Origin: DASZJY01 sp036260255
GTDB taxonomy: Bacteria > Actinomycetota > Acidimicrobiia > Acidimicrobiales > AC-14
Length of the DNA: 27,778 nt
Assembly (NCBI GenBank): GCA_036260255.1
Contig: DATAAF010000101.1
Span: forward strand, 1-27,778
Direction: 5' to 3'
The notes under the pieces are model-generated. The model had not been told where the DNA came from and did no database searches. It saw nothing but the letters and a program-made list of their open reading frames with translations. Shown one piece after another: positions 1-7,711 of this stretch (positions are counted from its first letter, which is position 1; each line of letters opens with the position of its first letter). The translations under genes and the position numbers were made by a program.

Positions 1-242
1 GGCCCCGGCCGGGTGGAGGAGCTAACGCCCCGGGCCGGAACGCGCGGCCGGGTGGCGGTACGGGTGGTCGGGCGGCGGCCCCGGACAGCCCCCTGCGACG
101 AGCTGTCCGTCGAAGTGGCTCTCCAGCGGCCATTTCCCCGATCGGTTCGGCTGGGCGCGCCGCGCGCGGGCTGGGTCCGGGCCCGGCGGGCGGCGGCGGC
201 GGCGGGCGTGGGCCGGCGGCCCCGCGTGGTCGTGGTGGTCAC
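1..242 (-). CDS. ftsI: Probable FtsI/PBP3 N-terminus (partial, runs off window)
   Basis: An open frame with no stop runs from a GTG at 242 to the window edge, giving 80 codons. The GTG overlaps the ftsL stop as GTGA, the same 4-base coupling that joins rsmH to ftsL. Only the N-terminal cytoplasmic part is present. It is low complexity, rich in Thr, Arg, Pro and Ala, and begins with a run of five threonines after the start residue; no membrane segment or transpeptidase domain has been reached. The call rests on gene order: in actinobacteria mraZ-rsmH-ftsL is normally followed by ftsI, the septal transpeptidase. Sequence alone would not identify it. A competing frame ends at a TAG at 22-24 and has no coupling to ftsL. 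Confidence 0.5.
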   Translation of the reverse strand, partial: MTTTTTRGRRPTPAAAAARRARTQPARGAPSRTDRGNGRWRATSTDSSSQGAVRGRRPTTRTATRPRVPARGVSSSTRPG

Positions 243-868
243 GGGCGGGAGGCGCTCGTCGTCTGGGTCGTCCGGCGGGCAAGGGTGGTGGCGGTGGTCC
301 GGCTGGCGGCGCTGGCGGCGCTTGTGGCGCGGGCGGCGGTGGTGGTCGTACGGCCGGGGATGGTCGTCGCCGCGGCGGTGCGGGCGGTGGCGGGACGAGG
401 AGCAGCCCCGGTGGTCGGTGCGGCGGTGGCGGTCGTCGCGCTCGTCGGCGCGGGGCCGGCAGGGACGGGCGGGAGCGGGTCGTCGGGCCCCACGCCCTGG
501 AGGTAGGTCACCGTCGCCGGTGGGACCATGCCCAGGCGCTGGCGGGCCACAGCGACGACGCGGTCGGGCGCCTCGAGCTCGGCGACGGTCACGCGGAGGC
601 GGCGGTTGTGGGCGGCCTCCGCCTCGGCGCTCCGGTTGAGGCGGTCGAGCTCGGACTGGCCCTGGGTGAGCAGCACCTGGAGGAAGACGACGAGGAACAA
701 CCCCACCGCGCTCATCACGAAGGCGAGGAAGGTGCACGCCCGGGTGAGGGCCCGGCGGCGGCGGCCCGCCTCGGCGTCGTGGACGACACGGAGGTGCGGA
801 GCGCGAGACGGAGCCGGAGCGGGCGCGGGCCGGGCGCTGGCCGCCCGGTGGGGTGCCGCCCGGCTCAT
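239..868 (-). CDS. ftsL: FtsL-like septum protein with long Thr/Ala tail
   Basis: Bitopic division protein of 209 residues, expected to bridge FtsB/FtsQ and FtsI/FtsW at the septum. The cytoplasmic N-terminus (about 1-45) is Ala/Pro/Arg-rich. One membrane segment lies at about 46-67, followed by a short coiled-coil-like stretch (about 70-110) and the typical FtsL ending around RLGMVPPATVTYL (111-123). From about 130 to the end the protein is a Pro/Thr/Ala/Arg low-complexity tail of roughly 80 residues, which would lie outside the membrane and is much longer than in usual FtsL proteins of about 100-130 residues. The ATG at 868 overlaps the rsmH stop as ATGA, which fixes the start. The family call uses the motif, the topology and the position in the dcw cluster. 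Confidence 0.82.
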   Translation of the reverse strand: MSRAAPHRAASARPAPAPAPSRAPHLRVVHDAEAGRRRRALTRACTFLAFVMSAVGLFLVVFLQVLLTQGQSELDRLNRSAEAEAAHNRRLRVTVAELEAPDRVVAVARQRLGMVPPATVTYLQGVGPDDPLPPVPAGPAPTSATTATAAPTTGAAPRPATARTAAATTIPGRTTTTAARATSAASAASRTTATTLARRTTQTTSASRP

Positions 869-1839
869 GCCGCCACCTCCTCCGGGAGCTTCTCCACCGC
901 CCGCAGGCGGGCGCTCTGCGACCGGGGGTTGGCCAGCACCTCGGCGGCCGCCGGCCGGGCACCTCGCCTGAGCAGGCGCACCCGGGGCCGGGCCCCGCAC
1001 ACGCACGGGAGGCCCGGCGGGCAGACGCACCCCCCGGAGGCCGCCTGGGCGAAGCGCTCCTTGACGATGCGGTCCTCGCCGGAGTGATAGGCGAGCACCA
1101 CGCAGCGCCCGCCGGCGCCCAACAGGTCGATGGCCTGGTCGATCGCACCGGGCAGGACCTCCAGCTCCCGGTTGACCTCGATGCGGACGGCCTGGAACGT
1201 GCGGCGGGCGGGGTGGCCTCCCCGGCGGCGGGCAGGCGCGGGGATGGCGCCCCTCACGACCTCGGCCAGCTCGCCCGTGCGCGACAAGGGCCGTGCCGCC
1301 ACGATCGCCCGGGCGATGCGGCGGGCGAAGCGCTCGTCGGCGTAGGTCGCCAGCACCCGGGTGAGGCCGTCCTCGTCGTAGGTGTTCACCACGGTGGCGG
1401 CGGTGAGGCCCTGGCGCCGGTCCATCCGCATGTCGAGCGGTCCGTCGGCGCCGTAGGAGAACCCCCGCTCGGCGCGGTCGAGCTGCGGCGAGCTGACCCC
1501 GAGGTCGAACAGCACCCCCGACACCTCCCGATGGCCGAGCTCCTCGCAGATCATGGTCATGTGGTCGAACCGGGCCTGGCGCAGCACCACCCGGTCGGCG
1601 AAGGGGCGGAGGGTGACCTCGGCCGCCGCCAGCGCGTCGGCGTCCTGGTCGAGGCCGACCACGTGGACGTGGGCGTGCGCCTCCAGCAGGGCCCGGGCGT
1701 GGCCGCCGGCGCCGACGGTGGCGTCGACCACCGGGCCGGGCGGCACCGGGCCCAGCAGGTCGGTGACCTCGGCCACCATCACCGGTCGGTGTCGGAACGC
1801 CTCCTCGTCACCGCCACCCGGCCCACCGACCTCACCCAT
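865..1839 (-). CDS. rsmH: 16S rRNA (cytosine(1402)-N(4))-methyltransferase RsmH (MraW)
   Basis: SAM-dependent enzyme that N4-methylates C1402 of 16S rRNA in the ribosomal P site; it is a standard member of the division/cell-wall cluster. The protein has 324 residues, a normal length. The N-terminal FRHRPVMVAEVTDLL (15-29) matches the family start, DATVGAGGHA (39-48) is the SAM-binding loop, GLDQD (62-66) is the acidic motif after strand 2, and GVLFDLGVSSPQLDRAERGF is the family signature. The ATG at 1839 has only a weak purine-rich upstream stretch. The 3' arm of a long inverted repeat ends 17 bases before this ATG, so folding of the leader could affect translation. Its stop overlaps the ftsL start by 4 bases. 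Confidence 0.96.
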   Translation of the reverse strand: MGEVGGPGGGDEEAFRHRPVMVAEVTDLLGPVPPGPVVDATVGAGGHARALLEAHAHVHVVGLDQDADALAAAEVTLRPFADRVVLRQARFDHMTMICEELGHREVSGVLFDLGVSSPQLDRAERGFSYGADGPLDMRMDRRQGLTAATVVNTYDEDGLTRVLATYADERFARRIARAIVAARPLSRTGELAEVVRGAIPAPARRRGGHPARRTFQAVRIEVNRELEVLPGAIDQAIDLLGAGGRCVVLAYHSGEDRIVKERFAQAASGGCVCPPGLPCVCGARPRVRLLRRGARPAAAEVLANPRSQSARLRAVEKLPEEVAA

Positions 1840-1856
1840 CCGCCCCGACCCGTGGC

Positions 1857-1969
1857 CCCTCGCTCATCCGGCATCCCCCGACCGGGAGGGCCCGGGGTCG
1901 GGCCCGAGACACAGGGCGAAGAGGGGGGTCTTCCCGCGTGCCGGTCGGGGGATGGCGCATGAGCGAGGG
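1857..1969 (-). repeat. Long near-perfect inverted repeat in the mraZ-rsmH gap
   Basis: Arms at 1857-1885 and 1941-1969 are reverse complements at 27 of 29 positions, with the two differences close together near the middle of the arm. The 55-base spacer itself holds a GGGCCC...GGGCCC hairpin (around 1888-1905). In the minus-strand transcript this would make a stem of about 29 bp between the mraZ stop (1977) and the rsmH start (1839). A structured mraW RNA motif has been described upstream of mraW in actinobacteria. This element sits in the right place, but I could not confirm that it matches that motif. Confidence 0.75.
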
Positions 1970-1976
1970 GTGGTTG

Positions 1977-2438
1977 TCATCTCTCCCTCGCCGCGTGGGC
2001 GTCGCTGTCGACCTCCTCCTCTCCTCGGCCGTCCGTCTCGTCACCGGCCAGGCCCTGCTCGCCCAGCCGCTTCCGCTCCCGCCAGGTGGTGGCGTCCCAG
2101 ATCTCCACGTGGTCGAACGCCCCGGTGATGGCGACGTCCCGCTCGAGGTGGGCGAAGTCGCGTAGCGGGGCGGGGAGCGCCACCCGGCCCTGCTTGTCGG
2201 GGCTGGCCTCCTGGGCGCCGGCGAAGAAGGCGCGGGCCACGTCGCGGTCGGCCCGCGACCCGCGCATCCTCGCCCTCATCTCCAGCGAGCGGGCCTCGAA
2301 CTCCTCCGGCGGCCACAGGGCCAGGCACCCGTCGACCTCGCTGGTCACGAACGCGCCGGCGAGCTGGTCGCGGAACCGGGCGGGCAGGATCACCCGTCCC
2401 TTCGCATCCAGGGAGTGGCTGTGCTCTCCCAGGAACAT
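1977..2438 (-). CDS. mraZ: Transcriptional regulator MraZ
   Basis: MraZ is a ring-forming SpoVT/AbrB-fold DNA-binding protein that represses the division and cell-wall cluster from its own promoter. The protein has 153 residues. The N-terminal repeat has DAKGRVILPARFR (11-23) and the second half carries the matching DKQGRVALPAPLRD, the two DNA-binding repeats expected for the family. The last 25 residues or so form an acidic, charged tail. I chose the ATG at 2438 because the protein then begins with the usual MFLGE and is preceded by AGGTGGAG at ribosome-binding distance; an in-frame start at 2459 would add seven atypical residues. First gene of the cluster. Confidence 0.95.
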   Translation of the reverse strand: MFLGEHSHSLDAKGRVILPARFRDQLAGAFVTSEVDGCLALWPPEEFEARSLEMRARMRGSRADRDVARAFFAGAQEASPDKQGRVALPAPLRDFAHLERDVAITGAFDHVEIWDATTWRERKRLGEQGLAGDETDGRGEEEVDSDAHAARER

Positions 2439-2470
2439 CCGCTCCACCTCGGTCCTCACCGCGTCGGGCC

Positions 2471-2510
2471 CTCACCCAAACCACTCCCGATCGCTCCACT
2501 TCGCGCCACC
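2471..2510 (-). promoter_or_regulatory. Candidate MraZ-binding GTGG repeats
   Basis: On the minus strand three GTGG units, in the contexts GGTGGCG, AGTGGAG and AGTGGTT, followed by GGGTGAG, lie between the -10 element and the mraZ start. MraZ is known to bind short direct repeats at its own promoter, and in several actinobacteria these contain GTGG-type cores. The spacing here is irregular (10 then 15 bases between unit starts), so this is a candidate operator only. Confidence 0.4.
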
Positions 2511-2537
2511 GTATTCCCTGAGGCCCCACCGGGTCAA
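2508..2537 (-). promoter_or_regulatory. Probable promoter of the mraZ division cluster
   Basis: Minus-strand TTGACC (2537-2532) and TACGGT (2513-2508) are separated by 18 bases, a good match to housekeeping-sigma -35 and -10 elements. Transcription would start near 2501 and leave a leader of about 60 bases before the mraZ ATG at 2438. The element lies just after the end of galK (stop at 2561) and is the only clear promoter seen for the cluster. Confidence 0.55.
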
Positions 2538-2560
2538 GGCGCGCGCCGGGAATTGGCGGG

Positions 2561-3550
2561 CTACGCCTCCACCCGGGCGCCGTCGGCCGCCCGCAGGCGG
2601 CGCCCCGGCGCCGCCGTGCCCGGTCGGGCCAGGGCGACGACACAGCCCCCGAACCCGGCGCCGGTGAGCCGGGCCCCGTACACGCCGGGCGTCTCCAGGA
2701 GGTGCTCGACCAGCCGGTCGAGGCCCGGCGTCGACACCTCGAAGGCGTCCCGCAGGCTGGCGTGGCTCTCGGACATGAGGCGGCCGGCGCCCGAGACGTC
2801 GCCGTCGCGCAGGCAGCGGGCGGCGTCGAGGACCCGCCCGTTCTCGCTCACCACGTGGCGAGCCCGCCGCCGGAGGACGGGGTCCTCCAACCGGGCCACG
2901 TCCTCCAGGGACGCCTCCCGGAGGGGGCCGATCAGGGCGGCGGCCTCCTCGCACTGCCGGCGGCGCTCGGCGTAGGCGGACCGGGCGACCGACCGGCGCT
3001 CGCCCGAGTCGACGACCACCACCTCGGCCGAGTCGGGGAGGGGCACGGCGCCCACCTCCAGCGACGTGCAGTCGACGAGCAGGGCGTGCCCGGCCCGGCC
3101 CGCCGCCGACGCCAGCTGGTCCATGATGCCGGTCGGGGTCCCCCAGGCGAGAAGCTCGGCGCGCTGGCACGCCTTCGCCAGCTCGACCGGCGACCCCTCG
3201 AAGCCAAGGGCGAGGGCCAGGGCCACCTCGAGGGCGGCGCTGGAGGAGAGCCCGGCGCCCTGCGGAAGGGTGGAGGTGACCCGGCCGGTGCCGCCGGCGA
3301 CCGGCCTGACGACCGCCACCACACCGGCGACGTAGCGCGCCCACCCGGGTGAGACCAGGGCGGCGTCGGCCACGTCGAGGGGCACGACCGCCGGCTCCGG
3401 CTCGGTCGCCGACACCAGCTCAACGGTGGGACCGCCCCGCTCGAGCTCGACGGTCGTGCCCAGGTCGACGGCCATGGGCAGGACCAGACCGCCCGTGTAG
3501 TCGGTGTGGTCTCCGATGAGGTTCACCCGCCCCGGGGCGTAGGCGCGCAC
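2561..3550 (-). CDS. galK: Galactokinase
   Basis: GHMP-family kinase that phosphorylates galactose at C1 in the Leloir pathway; cytoplasmic. All three family motifs are present: GRVNLIGDHTDYTGG at residues 7-21 (the galactokinase signature), LPQGAGLSSSAALE (the ATP-binding glycine/serine loop) and LTGAGFGGCVVAL near the C-terminus. The product of 329 residues is slightly shorter than most galactokinases. The start is a GTG at 3550, chosen because the signature begins almost at once; no strong ribosome-binding site precedes it, and the open frame continues far upstream only as antisense of murT. It is divergent from murT with a 30-base gap. No other gal genes are present in the window. Confidence 0.9.
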   Translation of the reverse strand: MRAYAPGRVNLIGDHTDYTGGLVLPMAVDLGTTVELERGGPTVELVSATEPEPAVVPLDVADAALVSPGWARYVAGVVAVVRPVAGGTGRVTSTLPQGAGLSSSAALEVALALALGFEGSPVELAKACQRAELLAWGTPTGIMDQLASAAGRAGHALLVDCTSLEVGAVPLPDSAEVVVVDSGERRSVARSAYAERRRQCEEAAALIGPLREASLEDVARLEDPVLRRRARHVVSENGRVLDAARCLRDGDVSGAGRLMSESHASLRDAFEVSTPGLDRLVEHLLETPGVYGARLTGAGFGGCVVALARPGTAAPGRRLRAADGARVEA

Positions 3551-3580
3551 GGCGCCATGATGGGACGACGGAGGAGCTGG

Positions 3581-4867
3581 ATGCGGGAAGATGCGTGCGC
3601 CATGGACCTGCCCGTGCGCACCCGCGTCGCCGTCGCGGCAGGACGGCTCGTCTCGGAGGTCTCGAGGCGGGTGGGGACAGGGCAAGGGTCGTCCATAGGT
3701 GGCAAGGTCACGCTGGCCCTGGACCCCTCGGCGCTCGAGCTGCTGGCCGCCGGTCGCGACGTGGCCCTCGTCTCCGGCACGAACGGCAAGACCACCACGA
3801 CCCGCCTGCTGGCCGCCGCCCTGGCCACCCGGGGCCCGGTGACCACCAACTCGGCCGGTGCCAACCTGCTCTCGGGGCTGACCGGCGCGCTGGCGACAGG
3901 AGCCGGGAACGGCGCGGGCAGCGCGGCGTTGGAGGTCGACGAGGGCCTCCTCGCCAAGGCCGTCGCCGCCGTGCACCCCCAGGTGGTGACCTTGTTGAAC
4001 CTCAGCCGCGACCAGCTCGACCGCATCGGCGAGGTCCGACTGCACGCCGAAGCGTGGCGCCGGGCCCTCGAGGCGGCGCCCGACGTGGCCGTGGTGGCCA
4101 ACGTCGACGACCCGCTGGTGGCATGGGCGGCGTCGGGCGGGCGCAAGGTGGCGTGGGTGGCCACCGGCCAGCGCTGGCGGTCGGATGCCGGCGCCTGCCC
4201 GGCGTGCGGCGGCCGCATCCGGTGGGTGGCCTCGGAGGGTGAAGGCACCGTGTGGTCCTGCTCGGCCTGCGGGTTCGCCCGGCCCCGGCCCGACGTGGCG
4301 CTCGACGGGGCGGGCCTGGTGCTCGCCGACGGCAGGCGCCTCCCGGTGCGCCTCCAGCTGCCGGGGCGGTTCAACGTGGCCAACGCGGCGATGGCCATGG
4401 GCGCGGCCGCCGCCCTGGGCGTGAAGCCGGAGGCGGCGCTGGCGGCCATGGCCGACGTCGGGACGGTGGCGGGCCGCTACCAGGTCGTCACCGTCGACGG
4501 GGTCCAGGTCCGGCTGCTGCTGGCCAAGAACCCGGCCGGGTGGGCGGAGACGCTCGACCTCATCCGTCCCGCCCCCATGCCCGTCGTCGTCGGGATCAAC
4601 GCCCGCATCGCCGACGGCCGTGACCCGTCGTGGCTCTGGGACGTGCCGTTCGAGCGCCTCCGCGGGCGCGTGGTGATCGCCACCGGCGACCGGGGGCGCG
4701 ACCTGGCCGTGCGCCTGCGCTACGCCGACGTCGCGCACCGGTTCGTGGCCGGCTACCGAGAGGCGGTGCGGGCGGCAGGGGCGCCCGACATCGACCTCGC
4801 CGCCAACTACACGTCGTTCCAGGACGCGCGTGCCGCCCTGGCCCCCGCCGGCGGTGCCCGTGGCTGA
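3581..4867 (+). CDS. murT: Lipid II isoglutaminyl synthase, MurT subunit
   Basis: Mur-ligase-like subunit of the MurT/GatD complex that amidates the D-glutamate of lipid II stem peptides to D-isoglutamine. The protein has 428 residues. SGTNGKTTTT (65-74) is the Mur-ligase P-loop, and four cysteines at 206, 209, 227 and 230 (CPACG ... CSACG) form the zinc ribbon insert typical of MurT. PGRFNVANAAMA (261-272) is the Mur central-domain motif, and DGRDPSWLWD (345-354) is the conserved C-terminal motif of the region that packs against GatD. The ATG at 3581 has GGAGGA upstream; an alternative ATG at 3602 lacks a good site. Overlaps gatD by 8 bases. Confidence 0.95.
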   Translation: MREDACAMDLPVRTRVAVAAGRLVSEVSRRVGTGQGSSIGGKVTLALDPSALELLAAGRDVALVSGTNGKTTTTRLLAAALATRGPVTTNSAGANLLSGLTGALATGAGNGAGSAALEVDEGLLAKAVAAVHPQVVTLLNLSRDQLDRIGEVRLHAEAWRRALEAAPDVAVVANVDDPLVAWAASGGRKVAWVATGQRWRSDAGACPACGGRIRWVASEGEGTVWSCSACGFARPRPDVALDGAGLVLADGRRLPVRLQLPGRFNVANAAMAMGAAAALGVKPEAALAAMADVGTVAGRYQVVTVDGVQVRLLLAKNPAGWAETLDLIRPAPMPVVVGINARIADGRDPSWLWDVPFERLRGRVVIATGDRGRDLAVRLRYADVAHRFVAGYREAVRAAGAPDIDLAANYTSFQDARAALAPAGGARG

Positions 4868-5621
4868 CCCCGTCCGCATCGCCCTGCTCTTCCCCGAGCT
4901 GCTCGGCACCTACGGGGACGGCGGCAACGCCACCGTGCTGGCCCAGCGCCTGCGCTGGCGCGGCGTCCCGGCCGAGGTCGTCGAGGTGGCCACGGGCGAG
5001 CCCGTCCCTGAGTCGTGCGACATCTACCTGATGGGTGGGGGCGAGGACGGTCCTCAGGCCCTGGCGGTCCGTGAGCTGGAGGCGAGCGGCGCCCTTCCCC
5101 GCGCGATCGACGCCGGCGCGGCGGTGATGGCGGTGTGCGCGGGCTACCAGGTGCTCGGCAACCGCTTCCTCGGTCCCGACGGCTCGCCCCATGCCGGTCT
5201 CGGCCTCTTGGACTGCTCGACCAGCCGGGGCAAGGGCCCCCGCCGGGTGGGCGAGCTGGTGGTCGAGGCCGACCCCGCCCTCGGCCTGCCGCCCCTCACC
5301 GGCTACGAGAACCACGCCGGGGTGACAACCCTCGGCCCGGACGCCCGCCCCCTGGGACGGGTGGTGGTGGGCCACGGCAACGACGGCGGCGACGGCACCG
5401 AGGGCGTGGTCAGCGGCCGCGTGCTCGGCACCTACCTGCACGGCCCCGTCCTGGCCCGCAACCCGGCGCTGGCCGACCTCGTCCTGTCGTGGGTCGTCGG
5501 CCCGCTGGAGCCGCTCGAGGACGCCGAGGTCGACGACCTCCGCGCCGAGCGCATGGCGGCCGCCCGTCGGGGCCGCCTCCGACTCCCCCGCCTCGGCCGG
5601 TGGACGGCGACGTGGAAGTAG
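4860..5621 (+). CDS. gatD: Lipid II isoglutaminyl synthase, glutamine amidotransferase subunit GatD
   Basis: CobB/CobQ-like class I glutaminase that releases ammonia from glutamine and passes it to MurT. The protein has 253 residues. MAVCAGYQVLG holds the nucleophile Cys93 and TYLHGPVLARNP holds the catalytic His194. These positions are close to those reported for the S. aureus protein (Cys94, His189). The opening LLFPELLGTYGDGGN is typical of the family. The GTG start at 4860 overlaps the end of murT by 8 bases, so the two subunits are probably translated in step. The last 25 residues or so form an Arg-rich tail. Confidence 0.95.
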   Translation: MADPVRIALLFPELLGTYGDGGNATVLAQRLRWRGVPAEVVEVATGEPVPESCDIYLMGGGEDGPQALAVRELEASGALPRAIDAGAAVMAVCAGYQVLGNRFLGPDGSPHAGLGLLDCSTSRGKGPRRVGELVVEADPALGLPPLTGYENHAGVTTLGPDARPLGRVVVGHGNDGGDGTEGVVSGRVLGTYLHGPVLARNPALADLVLSWVVGPLEPLEDAEVDDLRAERMAAARRGRLRLPRLGRWTATWK

Positions 5622-6712
5622 ACGCGGTCGTGGTGGGAGCCGGGCTGGCCGGGCTGGCCGCCGCCCACCGGCTCCACGCCGGCGGGCTCTCCGTGCGGGT
5701 GATCGAGGCGAGGGGACGGGTGGGCGGCCGCCTGCTGACCATTGCCCACGAAGGCGCCGACGGACGGGGCTGGCTCGACCTGGGCGCCACCTGGTACTGG
5801 GACGACCAGCCCCAGGTGCGCGCCCTGGTGCGACAGCTGGGCCTCTCCGCCTTCCCGCAGTTCGCCCGGGGCCAGGCCGTGGTGGAGGAGATCGAGGGAG
5901 AACCGCCCGCTCCGGTCGACGTCCCCCCGCCCGTGCCCGCCGAGCACCGCCTGGTCGGCGGCACCCAGCCCCTCGCCGAGGGCCTGGCCGACGGGCTCCC
6001 CGACGACACCGTGGCCTACGCCCAGCGGGTCACCGCCATCGCCGGGGAGGAGAGTGGGGTCGTCACCACGGTGACCGCCGCCGACGGGCGCAGCTCCGAG
6101 GTCGGCGCCCGGTTCGCGGTCGTCGCCGTCCCACCCCGGCTGGCCCAGCAGGACATCACCTTCTCCCCCGCCCTGCCCGACGACCTCCTCGCCGTCATGC
6201 GGGCCACGCCGACGTGGATGGGCAGCGCCATCAAGTGCGTCGCCGTGTACGAGTCGCCCTTCTGGCGCGGCGCCGGCTTGTCGGGCCGGGCCTTCAGCGA
6301 GGTGGGCCCGCTGCGCGAGGTGCACGACGCCTGCACCGACGACGGTGCCGTCGCCGCCCTCTGGGGCTTCGTCTCACCGCTCGACGCGTTTCGGGAGATC
6401 GGCCCCGAGGAGCGGACCGAGCGGGCCCTGGAGCAGCTGGGCCGGCTGTTCGGCCCCGGAGCCGGCGACCCCGTGCAGTACACCGAGCGGGACTGGTCGG
6501 GAGACCCCAACACCAACGACGAGGTCTGGTGGGTCGACGGGCCGATCCTCGACTACGGCCACCCCGCCTTCGCCCGGCCGCTCTACGGCGGACGCCTCGC
6601 CTGGGCGGGCGCCGAGACAGTCGCCGAAGGCGGCGGGCACATGGAGGGCGCGGTCAGATCCGGTCACCGGGCGGCCGACCTGGTGCTGCGGGCCGCCTCG
6701 GCCGGGAGCTGA
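5612..6712 (+). CDS. Flavin-containing amine oxidase family protein
   Basis: FAD-dependent oxidoreductase of the monoamine-oxidase/phytoene-desaturase fold; the substrate cannot be told from sequence. The N-terminus VDAVVVGAGLAGLAAAHRL is the dinucleotide-binding motif, followed by VIEARGRVGGRL, the second FAD contact. The C-terminal GRLAWAGAETVAEGGGHMEGAV stretch matches the FAD-binding end of the family (usually AGTE.....G...GA). About 366 residues, somewhat short for an amine oxidase. Two GTG starts are possible, 5600 and 5612; I chose the second because it sits nearer the dinucleotide motif. Either one overlaps the end of gatD. No signal peptide, so probably cytoplasmic. The next gene begins 12 bases after the stop. 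Confidence 0.85.
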   Translation: MEVDAVVVGAGLAGLAAAHRLHAGGLSVRVIEARGRVGGRLLTIAHEGADGRGWLDLGATWYWDDQPQVRALVRQLGLSAFPQFARGQAVVEEIEGEPPAPVDVPPPVPAEHRLVGGTQPLAEGLADGLPDDTVAYAQRVTAIAGEESGVVTTVTAADGRSSEVGARFAVVAVPPRLAQQDITFSPALPDDLLAVMRATPTWMGSAIKCVAVYESPFWRGAGLSGRAFSEVGPLREVHDACTDDGAVAALWGFVSPLDAFREIGPEERTERALEQLGRLFGPGAGDPVQYTERDWSGDPNTNDEVWWVDGPILDYGHPAFARPLYGGRLAWAGAETVAEGGGHMEGAVRSGHRAADLVLRAASAGS

Positions 6713-6724
6713 CGAGGTCGCGCC

Positions 6725-7684
6725 GTGCCGGTCCTCGGCAACCTCGCCGACCGCCTCCGGCTGCACTACCTCCGCCTGGTGGCGGGCGCGGCCAAGCCCC
6801 ACACCGGTGGGCCCCCCGTCGACGACCGCGACTTCCCCGACCCCTACGTCCTGCGGGTCGGGTCGACCTACTTCGCCTACGCCACCAATGCCGGCGGCGC
6901 CAACGTGCAGGTCATGCGCTCGGCCGACCTGGCCCGCTGGGAGGCGCTGCCCGACGCCCTCCCCGAGCTGCCCTCCTGGGCCGGGCCGGGACGGACATGG
7001 GCGCCCGCCGTCTTGCCCCGCGGCGACCGCTACGTCCTCTACTACACCGTCCGCGAGCCCACCTCGGACCGCCAGTGCATCTCGGTGGCGACCGCCCGCA
7101 CGCCCGCGGGGCCGTTCACCGACACGACAACCGCGCCCCTCGTCTTCCAGCTCGAGCGGGGCGGGTCGATCGACCCCAGCCCCTTCGTCGACCACGACGG
7201 CACCGCCTGCCTGCTCTGGAAGAGCGACGACAACGCCTTCGAGCGGCCGACCGTCCTGTGGGGCCAGCCACTGGACGCCGACGGTCTGGGCCTCAGCGGA
7301 GCTCCCACCGAGCTCCTGCGCCACGACCGGGACTGGGAGCGCCCGCTCATCGAGGCCCCCGCCATGGTCAGGGTGAAGGGCGTCTACTACCTCTTCTACT
7401 CGGCCAGGTGGTGGGAGTCGGCGGACTACGCCATCGGGTACGCGATCGGCCTGGCGCCTCTCGGCCCCTTCCTCAAGGTCACCAACACCCGGCCGTGGAT
7501 GACGACCGGCGGGGCGGCCGCCGGCCCCGGCGGCCAGGAGCTGTTCGGCGCCGCCGACGGGGCGCTCTGGATGGCGTACCACGCCTGGATGCCGGGCAGG
7601 GTCGGGTACGGCGCCGGAGGGGCCCGATCGCTCCGCGTCTCGCGGTTGGCCTTTCCCGGCGGTCGCCCGACACCCCGTCCGTAG
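6725..7684 (+). CDS. Glycoside hydrolase family 43-like protein
   Basis: Five-bladed beta-propeller glycosidase of the GH43/DUF377 type, usually acting on arabinose- or xylose-containing glycans. The protein has 319 residues. The expected catalytic acids are visible: Asp39 in FPDPYVLR (general base), Asp150 in GSIDPSPF (pKa modulator) and Glu210 in IEAPAMVR (general acid). Repeated propeller strands such as YFAYATN, YVLYYT and YYLFYSA are present. No signal peptide is evident, so it may act in the cytoplasm on imported oligosaccharides or be exported by an unrecognised route. GTG start with GAGG about 8 bases upstream, 12 bases after the amine oxidase stop, so it is probably the last gene of the murT transcript. 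Converges on the next gene. Confidence 0.85.
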   Translation: MPVLGNLADRLRLHYLRLVAGAAKPHTGGPPVDDRDFPDPYVLRVGSTYFAYATNAGGANVQVMRSADLARWEALPDALPELPSWAGPGRTWAPAVLPRGDRYVLYYTVREPTSDRQCISVATARTPAGPFTDTTTAPLVFQLERGGSIDPSPFVDHDGTACLLWKSDDNAFERPTVLWGQPLDADGLGLSGAPTELLRHDRDWERPLIEAPAMVRVKGVYYLFYSARWWESADYAIGYAIGLAPLGPFLKVTNTRPWMTTGGAAAGPGGQELFGAADGALWMAYHAWMPGRVGYGAGGARSLRVSRLAFPGGRPTPRP

Positions 7685-7711
7685 GGCCGCCGGACGGGCC
7701 GCATCCCGAGC

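Noticed and set aside
853..1962. Plus-strand open frame of 369 codons opposite rsmH
   Set aside because: It mirrors rsmH codon structure, has no recognisable domain, and the minus-strand gene has a full set of family motifs.
3551..4909. Long open frame continuing upstream of galK on the minus strand, which would make a 782-residue protein
   Set aside because: It lies antisense to murT, whose motifs are complete; the extension is low-complexity Arg/Gly/His sequence without any domain. High GC keeps antisense frames open.
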